A DNA stretch of 64,000 bases from Melaminivora sp034675505 (GCA_034675505.1 JAUCDD010000025.1:434001-498000), one strand, 5' to 3'; shown: positions 28,467 to 38,741, counted from the stretch's first letter. Notes: generated by a model not told the origin, from the letters alone. Numbers and translations are program-made.

Positions 28467-28516
28467 TTTAATTGGAATCTGACCCCAATAAAAATGGGGG
28501 TCAGATTCCAATTAAA
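28467..28516. repeat. Perfect 20-bp REP-type palindrome
   Basis: TTTAATTGGAATCTGACCCC, 10-nt loop, and its exact reverse complement. The GGAATCTGACCCC core is the type of palindrome found next to REP-associated Y1 transposases. It sits between the exporter operon start and the end of the Crp-type gene, where it could terminate transcription in both directions. Confidence 0.85.
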
Positions 28517-28518
28517 TA

Positions 28519-28575
28519 ATTTTGATAGCAAGAAAACGCCTGTTGACGCCGGCAGGCAGCGGATTTGGCTGGATT
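28519..28575. repeat. Dispersed intergenic repeat, copy C
   Basis: AATTTTGATAGCAAG ... TTGACGCCGGCAGGCAGCGG ... The TGATAGCAA and GCCGGCA(A/G)GCAGCGG boxes are shared with copy A at 18397. It directly abuts the REP-type palindrome. Confidence 0.7.
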
Positions 28576-29274
28576 TCAGCCCCGCAGCGGCTCGGCGCGG
28601 CCTTCGGCGATGTCCTTGAGCAGCATCGGCTGCAGCAGCCGCAGCGTGTTGCCCTCGCGCACCAGCACCTTGCGCAGGAACAGCACCTGGAAGGCGCGCG
28701 TCACCGTCTCGCGGCTGGCATTGATCATGATGGCCATCTCCTGGTGCGTCGGCGCCTGGTCCACCTCGGCAACGCCCTGCACCTGGCGCAGCGGCAGCTG
28801 CAGCAGCAGCATGCACAGCCGCTGGAAGGGGTTGGGCAGGCTCAGCAGCAGCCGCTGGGCGGCGCCGGCGCGCACGCGCTCGGCCAGGCGCGCCATCACC
28901 GCCTGCGCCAGGGGTGCGTGCGTCACGATCAGCTCGCGCGCCGCTGCCGCGTCCAGGAAGGCCACGGTGGACTTGGCCGCCGCCACCACATGTTCGGATG
29001 GCGGCTTGCCATCGACCAGCGACAGCTCGCCAAAGTAGTCCCCCGGATCGACGAAAAACAGCCCCACGCTGCGCCCATCCACCGTGAAATCCACCCCCTG
29101 CAGCCGCCCCTCGACCAGGAAGCCCAGCTCGGGCAGGGCGCAGTCCTTGGCCACCACCACCGCCCGGCGCGCGAACTCACGCAGCTGCATGCGCGCCGAC
29201 AGCGGCGCCAGCAGCTCCTGCGGCAGCGGGCGCAACAGCGGGAACTGGTGAAGCAGCTGGACGGAGACAGGCAT
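28576..29274 (-). CDS. Crp/Fnr family transcriptional regulator
   Basis: ATG at 29274, 232 residues. Cyclic-nucleotide-binding beta barrel in residues 10-120 ('LGFLVEGRLQGVDFTV', 'VDPGDYFGELSLVDGKPPSE'), a dimerisation helix around 125-150, and a winged helix with 'THQEMAIMINASRETVTRAF' as recognition helix (residues 175-200). No FNR-type cysteine cluster, so iron-sulfur oxygen sensing is not supported. The barrel motif 'FGELSLVDG' suggests cAMP or a similar ligand. The gene stands beside a FecR/CHASE2-cyclase set encoding an adenylate/guanylate cyclase, so it may respond to that second messenger (inference). Confidence 0.88.
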   Translation of the reverse strand: MPVSVQLLHQFPLLRPLPQELLAPLSARMQLREFARRAVVVAKDCALPELGFLVEGRLQGVDFTVDGRSVGLFFVDPGDYFGELSLVDGKPPSEHVVAAAKSTVAFLDAAAARELIVTHAPLAQAVMARLAERVRAGAAQRLLLSLPNPFQRLCMLLLQLPLRQVQGVAEVDQAPTHQEMAIMINASRETVTRAFQVLFLRKVLVREGNTLRLLQPMLLKDIAEGRAEPLRG

Positions 29275-29330
29275 GCAGGCAGGCAGGGCAGGGCGGTACG
29301 GGGCAGGCGCCCGGGGTGGATGGGGTGAGT

Positions 29331-29373
29331 AAGAAAGAAAGAAAAGAGAGAAGGAAAGGAAGGAAGGAGGCAA
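29331..29373 (+). repeat. Polypurine GAAA/GGAA microsatellite
   Basis: About 43 nt of GAAAGAAAGAAAAGAGAG-type sequence followed by GGAAGGAAGG. It lies between the divergent Crp-type gene and the FecR-domain gene. Length variation could alter promoter spacing for either. Confidence 0.75.
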
Positions 29374-29533
29374 GCAGTCAAAGGCGTGGAGCAGGCTGCC
29401 GGGCCGCCAGGGCCGCCGATCGTGCCATGGCCGTCGCGCCCGTCCCTGTGACCGCGCGCACAGCCCGGCCAAGGCAAATGCCGGACAATCCAGGGCCGCC
29501 CCAGTCCCCTGCCCACCTCCATTGTTTCACGCC

Positions 29534-31075
29534 ATGCACACCTGCCCCGTCACCGCCACCCGCCTGGCCGTCGCCCTGGCGCTCGCCGGCCTGGGCGCCG
29601 GCGCGCAGGCCGCTGCAGGCGCCGCCAGCCCCATCGTGGGCGAGGCCACCCTGGTCATCGGCGCCGCGCGCCTGTGGAGCGAGGACGGCAGCGCGCGTGC
29701 CGTCACGCGCGGCACGCCCGTGCGCGTGGGCGACCGGCTGGAGACCGAAGGCGGCGGTCACGTCCACCTGCGCTTCGTCGATGGCGGGCGCCTGAGCGTG
29801 CGCCCCGCCAGCCGCCTGCAGATCGAAAGCTACAGCCACACCCCCGGGCCAGCCGCAGCTGGGCGCCATCAAGCTGCGCCTGGACGAAGGCGTGGCGCGC
29901 TCCATCACCGGCGCCTGGGGCGAGGCCGCGCGCGAGCGCTTCCGCCTGAACACCCCCGTGGCCGCCATCGGCGTCAAGGGCACCGACTTCATCGTGCGCG
30001 CCGACGCCGACCTCACCGCCGCCACCGTCTATAGCGGCGCCATCGCCGTCACGCCGCTGGCCAGCGGCTGCGGCGCCAGCGTGGGGCCGTGCCTCAACGG
30101 CCACGAGCGCATGCTCAGCGCCGACATGAAGGGCCAGATGCTGGAGCTCACGCGCAGCCAGAGCTCGCCGGTGCTGGTGGCCGTGGCCGACCCGGCCGCC
30201 GTGGCCGCCGCCGTGCGCGCCGCCCGGCCCGAGCGCGGCGCGGGCGCGCCCGCCCCGGCCCCCGCCCCCGGCGATGCCGCCGCGCCCGCCGTGGTGGCCG
30301 TTGCCGCCCCGCGCCCGCGCCCGCGCGCACCCCCCGAGCCCGCCGTGTCCGACGCCCCCAGCGTCAAGGTGCTGGGCGCCGAGACCGCCGGCGTCACCGT
30401 GGCCGTGTACGTGCCGCCGCCGCCCCCGCCGCCGCCGCCACCGCCCCCGCCGCCGCCCCCGCCGCCGCCTCCTCCCCCCCCGCCCCCGCCCGCGCCCCCC
30501 CCCGCCGCCGCCGCCCCGTGGCCGAGCCCACTCCCGCGCCGCCCCCGCCGGCCGTGCAGCTCGCCTGGACGCGCTACGCCTGGACGCCGCGCGGCCCCGA
30601 TGGCGACATCGCCGCCAGCCTCGGCGACGCCCTGCAGGCCGGGGCCGAGAAGGTCTCGGGCAGCATGTACTACCACCTCTACCGCACCCCGGTGGACGCC
30701 GCCGCCATGGCCAGCGCCTGGGCGGCGCAGGTGGCCAGCGCGCCCATCGTCGGCTTCCGGCTCACGCAGGCCAGCGCCGCGCTCTCGCCCGGCAACTTCC
30801 AGCCGGTGCAAAGCGTCAACGTCCAGGGCGGCTCGATGTACGTCGACTTCGGCCGCAGCCAGTTCGCCACCTCGCTCAACCTGGACAACCCCGCCATCGG
30901 CCAGCAGCAGATCAACGCCAGCGGCTCCATCACGCCCCAGGGCGTGTTCCAGGGCGTCAGCGGCAACGCCAACGTCGCCGGCGGCCTGAGCGGCAGCCTG
31001 CACGACGCCGGCTACACCTTCGACAAGACCCTGCCCGCAGGCACCCTGACCGGCGTCACCCTCTGGAGGCGCTGA
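29534..31075 (+). CDS. FecR-domain exported protein with a long polyproline linker (two frameshifts)
   Basis: ATG at 29534 with signal peptide (cleavage near GAQA-AA). FecR-like domain in residues 35-170: 'EATLVIGAARLWSEDG', 'GTPVRVGDRLETEGGGHVHL', 'FVDGGRLSVRPASRLQIESY'. The frame shifts near 29848 in CCCCCGGG and resumes as 'GQPQLGAIKLRLDEGVARSI', 'TPVAAIGVKGTDFIVRADAD'. A run of more than 30 prolines (30411-30520) contains a second shift. The C-terminal about 180 residues ('YAWTPRGPDGDIAASLGDAL', 'SGSITPQGVFQGVSGNANV') have no known domain. Periplasmic FecR domains receive or scaffold envelope signals. First of three rightward genes. Confidence 0.72.
30411..30520 (+). repeat. CCG/CCC repeat encoding the polyproline linker
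   Basis: About 110 nt of almost pure C/G with C runs up to 9. In the coding frame it gives over 30 consecutive prolines. This kind of tract is prone to slippage both in cells and in sequencing, and the reading frame changes within it. Confidence 0.9.
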
Positions 31076-31076
31076 C

Positions 31077-33188
31077 TTGCCGGCGCCTCGCGCCACCGGC
31101 CCGGGCCAGGCCCGGGCCTGCGGGCCCCGCCTGGCCCCGCAGCCCCCGCACGGCCCGCCACCAGGTCGCCCTGGCCGCGCTGGCCGCTGCCCTGCTCACC
31201 CTGCTGCTGATCCTGTGGCTGGCCCAGCCCTGGCTGCAGGCCGCTGGAGGAGCGCAGCAGCGACTGGACCTGGGCCCAGGCCGCCAGCCGCAGCGACGAG
31301 CGCCGCCTGATCGTGGTGGACGTGGACGAGCGCAGCCTGGCCGAAATCGGCCCCTGGCCCTGGCCCCGCGCCACCCAGGCGCAGCTGCTTGACCGCATCG
31401 CCCAGGCCGGCGCCGGCCAGCAGATCCTGGACATCGTCTTCTCCGAGCCGCGCGGCGCGGCGACGACGCCCTGCTGGCCCAGGCCCTGCGCCGCCACGAC
31501 CCGGTGCTGGCCCAGGTCTTTGCGCTGGAGCAGGGCGGCCAGCCCGCCGTGGGCCGGCTGGCCGGCGCGCTCGCCTGGCCGGCCTGCCCCGCGCCCTTTG
31601 GTGATGCCGCCGGCTACGTGGCCAACGCCGCCGCGCTGCTGCCCGGCCCCGGCGCGGCCGCCGGCCAGCGCGCCCTGCCGCCGCCGGCCACATCACCCCG
31701 CGCATCGCCGCCGATGGCGTCATGCGCCACCAGCCGGCCATCATCTGCTACGCCGGCCGCTCCTACCCGGCCCTGGCCATCGCCGCGCTGCTGCACGGCA
31801 CGGGCGACACCCAGCTGCACCTGCAGCGCGGCGGCTGGCTGCAGGCGCCCTGGCTGCTCACCCCGGGCAGCGGCGCGGCCGCCGCGCCCATCCCGCTGGA
31901 CGAACGCGGCGACCTGCGCATCCCCTGGCGCCAGCACCCCGACAGCTTCATCAGCCTGTCCGCCGCCGACGTGCTCGCCGGCCGCATCCCGGCCGGCCTG
32001 CTGGATGGCGCCTGGGTGCTGGTCGGCAGCAGCGCCTTCGGCCTGAACGACACCATCGCCACGCCCTTCGGCGGCGCCGCCTCGGGCCTGCAGGCGCACG
32101 CCCAGCTCATCACCGCCCTGATCGACGGCCAGCTGCCGCGCACCCCCCGCCTCGCGCCCGCTGGTGCAGGCCCTGGCGGCGCTGGCCGGCGCCGCGCTCC
32201 TGTACGCGCTGCTGCTGGGCGGCGCCGCGCGCCAGCCCGCCCCGGCAGGCGGCGCAGCAGGGGTGGCGGCGACGGCAGCGACGACGGCGACGGCCCGGCG
32301 CGGCCCGGTGTACCTGCTGCCCCTGGCCGGCGCCGGCCTGGCCGCGCTGCTGTGGCTGGGCCACGGCCTGCTGCAGGTCCGCGCCGGGCTGGTGGCTGGG
32401 CTGGGCCTCGCCGGCGCTGTTTTTGCTGCTGGCCGGCGTGTACCTGGGCATCTTCGCGCACGCCCGCAGCCGCATCGACCGCGACCGGCTCTACGCCCAC
32501 CTGTCCAGCTACCTGCCCGCGCCGGTAGCCGCCGCGCTGGCGCTGCAGCCGCCCAGCAGCGCCATCGCCGCGCAGGTGCGCCAGGTCAGCGTACTGTTTG
32601 CCGACATCCGCAACTTCTGCGCCTACTGCGAAGCCCGCCCCCCCGAAGAATCTGCCGCCGTGCTGCACACCTTCTTCTCCACCGCCACGCGCATCGTGCA
32701 GGCGCACGGCGGCGTCATCGAAGCCTTCCAGGGCGACGCCATCATCGCCGTCTGGAACGGCGAGCTGCAACAAGACCGACCCCGCCGCCGCGCGCCACGC
32801 CGCCAGCGCCCTGCAGGCCGCCATCGCCCTGCAGGCCGCCGTGCAGGGCGTGCTGCCCGACCCCGCCCCCGCCGGCCTGGAGCCGCTCAGCCTGGGGCTG
32901 GGCGTGGAGACCGGCCCGGCCACCGTGGGCAGCTTCGGCCTGGCCAGCCGGCGCACGCACATGGTCATGGGCCGCACCGTCACCATCGCCAGCCGCCTGG
33001 TCACCATGACGGCCGACCTGGCCCACCCCATCCTGGTGGGCGAAGGCCTGGCCGCGCAGGTCGGCGGCGCCGGCCTGCAATCCATGGGCACCTTCCTGCT
33101 GGACGGCATGCGCGTGCCGCACCACATCTATGCCCACCCGCTGGACGCCACCGCGCCCGCCCCCGCGAGCGCCGCTGCCCTTGCCTGA
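31077..33188 (+). CDS. CHASE2-domain adenylate/guanylate cyclase (many frameshifts)
   Basis: Probable start TTG at 31077, 1 nt after the FecR-gene stop. Pieces in successive frames: membrane helix 'ALAALAAALLTLLLILWLA'; CHASE2 sensor 'LIVVDVDERSLAEIGPWPWP', 'GQQILDIVFSEPRG', 'PAIICYAGRSYPALAIAALL', 'LLDGAWVLVGSSAFGLNDT'; three helices (32164-32460); cyclase catalytic domain 'VSVLFADIRNFCAYCEARPP', 'HGGVIEAFQGDAIIAVWNG', 'MGRTVTIASRLVTMTA'. At least six one-base shifts interrupt the gene, all in G/C runs, while each piece keeps good codon usage. CHASE2 is an extracytoplasmic sensor and the cyclase makes cAMP or cGMP. A link to the nearby Crp-type regulator is an attractive inference. Confidence 0.78.
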
Positions 33189-33227
33189 CCGCGCCGCCCG
33201 CTGCCCCCCCCTTCGCCCTTCCTCTCG

Positions 33228-33392
33228 CCCCCAGGAGAGGGCGGGGGTGCGGGCGACATGCACCGCCCCCCCCCACTCCGCCGCTCCCCCCGTCTCTCTC
33301 CCTCTCCCTCTGGGAGAGGGTCGGGGTGGGGCCGCATCGCCCATGCCCCCCTTTCCCTCTCCCTCTCCCTCTGGGAGAGGGCCGGGGTGAGG
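33228..33392. repeat. Cluster of three REP-like GAGAGGG palindromes
   Basis: Three imperfect palindromes with the core CCCTCTCCCTCTGGGAGAGGG followed by (T/C)CGGGGTG, near 33228-33255, 33299-33327 and 33358-33391. The GTG start proposed for the next gene falls in the last one. Related CCCTCTGGGGGAGGG palindromes occur at 63188-63308 and 63784-63905. Confidence 0.8.
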
Positions 33393-34931
33393 GCCGCCCC
33401 CCCCCCCACCCCCGCCCTCCTGCTCGCCCTCACCCTCGCGCTGCCCTGCGCCGCCGCCCTGGCCCAGCCGCCCGCCCCCCCTGCAACGCCCCCGAATTGC
33501 TCGCCCAGCCCCCCGACCAGCTTGCCGAACACCTGCCCCGCTGCGAGAAAAACGCCACCTTTCTCTACCACCTGGGCGCCGCGCGCAACCGCCAGCACCA
33601 CTACGAGCAGGCCGCCGACCACCTGGAGCGCGCCCTCATGCTCGCCCCCGACCAGCCCGAGGCCCTGCTGCAATACGCCATCGCCCTGGCCGGCAGCGGC
33701 GACATCCTGTCCGCCCTCAACCTGATGGCCGAACTGCGCCAGCGCCCCGACCTGCCGCCGCCCCTGCGCGCCAGCCTGCAGGCCCTGGTGGCCGCCTGGG
33801 CCCAGCGCCTGCAGCCCGCCGCCGTCCCCCTGTGGGCGCGCACCGGCGCCCCCGCCCAGGCCACCCTGCTGAGCGCCGGCCTGCGCCAGGGCTGGGACAG
33901 CAACCTGCAAGGCGCCAGCCGCCTCTCGGCGCTCACCCTCACGCTGCCCGGCCAGAGCATCACCCTGCCCATCGAACCCGACCAGCAGCCGCGCGCCGGC
34001 AGCGTGCTGCAGGCCGACCTGCGCGCCAGCCACCAGCGCCTGCTGGCCGGTGGCGCCCGCTGGGGCCTGCAGGGCGCATTGCAGCAGCGCCACACCCCGG
34101 TGCTGCCCAGCCTGTCCAGCAGCCAGGCCGAATGGCAGTTCGACTACACCGCCGCCCCCCTCGGGCGCGGGCCAGCCACCGGCACGGCAGCAGCCGAAGC
34201 CCCGGCGTCAGCGCCCCCCCTGGCCGCCGCCACCTGGGCCCCCTGGGTGGCCGCCGGCATGGCCGCGCTGCACACCCCCGGCGGCACGCGCTACGCCGGC
34301 CACAGCCTGTCGCTGGGGCTGGAACGCGCCGCGCCCGGAGCCGGCGCAGGCGCGGGCGCGGGCGCGGGCGCGGGCGATGACGCGGCCGACTGCGCCAGCC
34401 GCTGGGCCATGGACCGCCCAGCAGCGCAGCCTGCGCAGCAACCCCATCCTGTCCAGCCACTACCTGGGCGCCAGCCTGCAGTGGCAGTGCAGCCGCCCCG
34501 GCGCCGGCCGGCAGTGGCAGGCCACCCTGCGCGCCGGCCGCGACCGCGCCCGCGACCCCACCCGCCCCGGCGGCGACCAGGCCCAGGCCGGCCTGCGCCT
34601 GCACTGGGCCGCCCCCGCCCCCGCGCTGCCCGGCCTGGCCACGCTGCTGGCCCCGGCGGTCGGCGCCCCCCCCACGGCCGGCGCCGCCGCCCGCTGGCTC
34701 ATCGACGCCGACTACGCCTACAGCCGCGACGCCCGGGGCTACAGCCCCCTGCTGGAGGACGGCCGCGTGCGCCACCTGCACCGCCTCACCCTGCGCCTGG
34801 AATGGCAGCAGCCCCTGGCCGCCGGCCTGCAGGCCGTGCTGGGCGCCGAAAGCGTGGCGCAAAACGCCAGCCTGCCGCTGTTTCGCACCCGCAGCCAGGG
34901 CGTGTGGGTGGGGCTGCGCGGGCAGTGGTGA
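33387..34931 (+). CDS. TPR-containing outer-membrane beta-barrel protein (frameshifts)
   Basis: Proposed GTG start at 33387 leads into a signal peptide ('LLLALTLALPCAAALAQ'). After a shift near 33480 a TPR segment follows ('YEQAADHLERALMLAPDQPE', 'YAIALAGSGDILSALNLMAE'). From about 33890 the sequence alternates as amphipathic strands ('LSAGLRQGWDSNLQGASRL', 'LGLERAAPGAGAG') with an Ala-Gly repeat near 34340-34375, then another shift near 34400. It ends in 'LPLFRTRSQGVWVGLRGQW', with a terminal aromatic residue, as in outer-membrane barrels. TPR plus barrel resembles surface-assembly proteins. Third gene of the FecR/CHASE2-cyclase set. The start is uncertain because of a C run and a REP-like palindrome. 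Confidence 0.62.
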
Positions 34932-35262
34932 CGGGTGCATGGGGTGACAGGAACGTTGCCCCGTTGCCCCGTTGCAACAAAGTCTGGCCAGGCGCCAGGG
35001 CCCGCGCCGCCGGTTGCACTGTGTGACCCGTATCACCACAAATTCCACGGCCGCCCCGCTAGACTACGCTCCGAGTTGGCTCCCAAAGTACGTCTGGCTG
35101 CGCCGCCACCCGGCGGCAAGGCCGGGTAGGAATGGTGCAAACTTGTGTATAAAGCTGGTTGGCTCCGTTCGTGCCGGCGCGCCCTTTGTGGGCGCAGGCA
35201 CAGCCAGGCGACCATCTTTGGTAGCTTGAACTTATCTTTTTTTGCAAAGGAAGACTCTCACC
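34932..35262 (+). promoter_or_regulatory. Leader/promoter region of the S-layer gene
   Basis: About 330 nt without a gene. It includes three tandem GTTGCCCC units (34952-34978), a GC-rich imperfect hairpin around 35095-35130 (CGCCACCCGGCGG), and an AT-richer stretch (GTGTATAAAG near 35146) that could hold a -10 box. A Shine-Dalgarno (AAGGAAG, 35247-35253) precedes the ATG at 35263. A long, structured leader is usual for S-layer genes. This region has no counterpart upstream of the second S-layer copy. Confidence 0.6.
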
Positions 35263-38200
35263 ATGGCCCAATCCGTTTTCGGCGCTGACTTCGCCGTTTC
35301 GGCGCTCAATCGCGCTTTCTTCAACGCCAGCCCCAGCAATGCTGTGTTCAATAGCCAGAAGGGCACGGCAGGCACCACGGCTGACAGCCAGTACGCCTTC
35401 GCGACGCAATTCGCGCAGCAGTTCAATACCGTGTCGGACGCCGACCTGGCTACCCAGGTGCTGACCAACATGGGCATCCTGCCCAGCACCGCTGCTGCTG
35501 ACACTGGCCTGCAGACCGCATTGACCAGCTACTTCACCCAGGTGGGCAAGGCCAACCGCGGCATCGTCGTGCTGCAGCTGAGCTCCATCCTTTCGGGCCT
35601 GGAGAACGCCACGGGTGACCTGGCTGTGTACGCAGCGGCTGCCGGCAAGTGGAATGCCGAAGTGACTTCCGGCTTCCAGTATTCGAGCAATCCCGCTAAC
35701 ACTGCACCTTTTAGCGGTGACTTCCCGTCCACGCCTGCCAACCAAGGCCAGACCTTCACGCTCACTCAAGGTGTGGACAACATCCAGGGCACCAACGGCG
35801 ACGACACCATCATCGCCGGCCCCGGCTCTGCAGGCGGCGCGCACACGCTGGGCGCATCCGACGTCATCAACGGCGGCGGCGGCAACGACAAGATCATCAT
35901 CACGTCGCAGGCAACGGCCGCTGGTGGTGAAAACCTCGTGCCGCGCATGACCAGCGTCGAGCAGGTGTTCATCCAGGCCGTGGGTACGACCGGCACCACC
36001 GTGAACATGATCAATGCCACGGGTTCCAAGGAAGTGTGGAGCGACAACTCCACCGACAACGTGTTTGTCACCAACCTGCAAGAAAAGGCCACCATCGGCG
36101 TCAAGGGTGGCAATGGTGCCAATAGTCTCAGCGTACAGGCTGCCGCCCCCGCGCTGGCCGGTGACCTGGCCATCGCCTTGAATGGTGCCAACGCCAATAA
36201 TCTGTTCGTCAACTCCACCGGTGCGGCTGGTGCGACTGGCTACACCACCGCCACGATCAACACCACGGTCGGCAACAACGCCATCACCGGTCTAGCAGGC
36301 ACGCAAACGAGTCAAATCGCCACGCTGGATGTGGGCAGTGCTCTGAACAAGGTCACCGTGACGGGCGACGGCGCCGTGCGCGTGACCAATAACCTGGCTG
36401 CCACGGTTCGCACCATCGACGCTTCGGCCAACAAGGGCGGTGTGAACTTCAACATCGCCAACAACACCGGCAACGTCACTTTCACCGGCGGCGACGGCAA
36501 CGACCGCATCAACTTCGGCGGTACGCTGAATCTGCAGGACAAGGTCGACGGCGGTGCTGGCCGTGACATCCTGGGCGTGACCGACCAGTCGTCCATCATC
36601 CCCGGCCTGCAAGTGTCCAACGTGGAAGTGCTGGAACTGAACACGCTCAACGGCACCCTCAACGCTGCCTTGATCGCTGGTGTGGATGAAGTGCGCGTGA
36701 CGACCACGCTCAACAACGGCGTTGTCAATGGCCTGACCAGCAACAGCACCTTCGTGACCAACGCAGCCGGCACCGCTACGCTGAACCTGGTCAACGCCCA
36801 GGTGGCTGGCACCAACGATACGTTGAACCTGAAGACCGGCTTGACCGCCAATGGCGCGGTGAACGTGATGGCAGGCGGTGTGGAGAACATTGCCTATACC
36901 GACAACGTCGCTGCTAACACCGGCCGTGCGACAACGGTCAACTTCTTCGACACCGATGGTGTCATCGATGTAACCAACCTGACCCTTGCTGGCAATGCTG
37001 GCAATACGGTTAACTTCAACGGTTTGGTCAACACGATCCGCACTGTGGATGGTTCGGCTTCTATGGGTAGCACCAACGTGTCGATTGCAGCAGGCAATCC
37101 CACTAACGGTGTGACCATCAAGGGCGGCGCGCAGGCCAGCATGCTGACGGGCGGCGACGGCAGGGACGTCATCATCGGCGGCGCCGGTAACGATCGTATC
37201 CAGGGCGATGCCAACGTGGGTACTGCGCAGGTCACCAGTCTGTCCAGCTTCGGTACCGTGGATATTGGCGACACCTACAGCTTCACCATTAACGGCCAGA
37301 CGGTGTCCTACACCGCTGCGGCTGCGACGCAAGCGGACGTGGTTGCGGGTCTTGTCGCTGCCGTGAACGGTAACGCCATCATCAATGGCAGCGGCGTGTC
37401 GGCAAGCGTGTCTGGCGGCAACCTGGTCTTGACCGGTAACGCCAATGGCACGGCCTTCACGGTGGCGAACGTGGCCTCCACGAATGCTGCCCCGACGGCG
37501 CAAACATCGTCGTATGACTTTGGTACCGTGGCTTTCGATGCCGGCCGACACCATCGCCGCCACCATCGGCGGGCAGGCTATCAACACAGGCGCTCTGGCT
37601 GCTGCGACTTCTGCCGTGGGCGCCGCTGCGGCGTTCGCCAACGCGGTCAACGCCAACGCTACGCTTGCCGGTGCCGGCATCACTGCTGTCATCACGGGCA
37701 GCAAGGTGGTGGTGACTGGGAACGCCAACGGTGCTGCCTTTGGCGCCGGCAACCCATTGGTGGCCAATGCGCCTGCAACTGCTGACGTCGAGACGGTGAC
37801 ATTCGCTGCTTCGGTTGCGGGTGATGCATATACCGTCACGGTGCAAGGTGTGCAGTTGACGCCGATCGTGTCGGATGCCACCGTTGCAAACGATGCCACC
37901 ACTCTGGCCAACCTTATCAATTCCAACGTTACGCTGACCGCAGCAGGCGTGAGCGCCACCCATGCAGGCGGCGTTACTACCATTACCGATGCTCAGGGCG
38001 ACAACTTGGCCATCTCGGTCATCAAAGCAGGTACTGGTACAGCCACCCCAGCGTCTTCGGTTGTTGGTGTTGTGGTGACTACCAATGTCGTGGGTAACGC
38101 AGTGACCGTTGCTGGACACGGTGTGGGAGGTAGCGGCCAAACTCTGCCGGCCATCGCTCAGGTGACGTCTCCGGTGCTGGGTTGCACGCCTAACTCCGAT

Positions 38201-38635
38201 ACGCTGACTGGTGGCGGCGGCAACGACCTGTTTGTCTTCGTCGGTCAGACGGGCGGCTGGAACGGCACGACGCTGACCAACATGGACACCATCACCGACC
38301 TGAACCTGGGCGGTGCCTCCGGTGCGACCAGTGTGGACACCATCCAACTGAGCTCGGCTGTGCTGGGTTACGGCGCCTTCGGTGCCAGCAGCCTGGTGAA
38401 CGCCGGCGGCGCAGTGGCCATCACCGGCCCGACCTTCAACGCAGCGCTGCAAGGCCTGTTCAGCGCCGGTGGCGCGCTGGCTGGCGCGACCAACAACGTG
38501 GGCCTGTTCACCTACGGTACTGACACCTACCTGATCGCTGCCAACAACGTGGCTGGCCTGGACGCCAACGACATCGTGATCAAGGTCGCGGGTGTCACCG
38601 GCACGCTGGATCTGTCGGACATCGTGATCGTCTAA
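35263..38635 (+). CDS. S-layer-like RTX/calcium-binding surface protein, full-length copy (one frameshift)
   Basis: ATG at 35263, about 1120 residues if one shift is corrected. There is no signal peptide: residues 1-160 form an N-terminal domain ('SVFGADFAVSALNRAFFNA', 'DLATQVLTNMGILPSTAAA') like S-layer anchoring domains of RsaA type. From about 165 come RTX-type calcium repeats ('GTNGDDTIIAGPGSAGGAH', 'INGGGGNDKI', 'TGGDGNDRINFGG', 'GGDGRDVIIGGAGNDRI') and long Asn/Thr/Ala-rich beta regions. The C-terminal 100 residues ('DTLTGGGGNDLFVFVG' to 'GTLDLSDIVIV') match a type I secretion end. A one-base shift lies near 37543 (GATGCCGGCCGACACC). Codon bias indicates high expression. No ABC exporter for it is in this window. 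Confidence 0.85.
35761..36836 (+). repeat. Direct repeat shared with the second S-layer gene, copy 1
   Basis: This block aligns with 50695-51770 at a constant offset of 14,934 with no net gap. From 35761 to about 36112 and from about 36340 to 36836 only occasional substitutions are seen; the middle (about 36115-36290) is clearly diverged. It covers the first RTX repeats and following beta region. Confidence 0.9.
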
Positions 38636-38694
38636 CTTTGGCTTACGGGCTTCGTCGCCATGCGACGGAGCCTGCTGGCAAAGTTTCTGCATAG

Positions 38695-38729
38695 AACCCT
38701 GCCCTTCGCGAGAAGGGTGGGGTTTTTTG
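38695..38729 (+). terminator. Terminator of the S-layer gene
   Basis: AACCCTGCCCTT, loop CGCGAG, AAGGGTGGGGTT, then TTTTT. About 60 nt after the stop codon. Confidence 0.88.
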
Positions 38730-38741
38730 TATGGAGGGAAC

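Noticed and set aside
33228..33392. Regular palindromes considered as a CRISPR or attachment site
   Set aside because: Spacing is irregular, cores vary, and the same type occurs around the DUF2147 gene; they fit REP-like elements.
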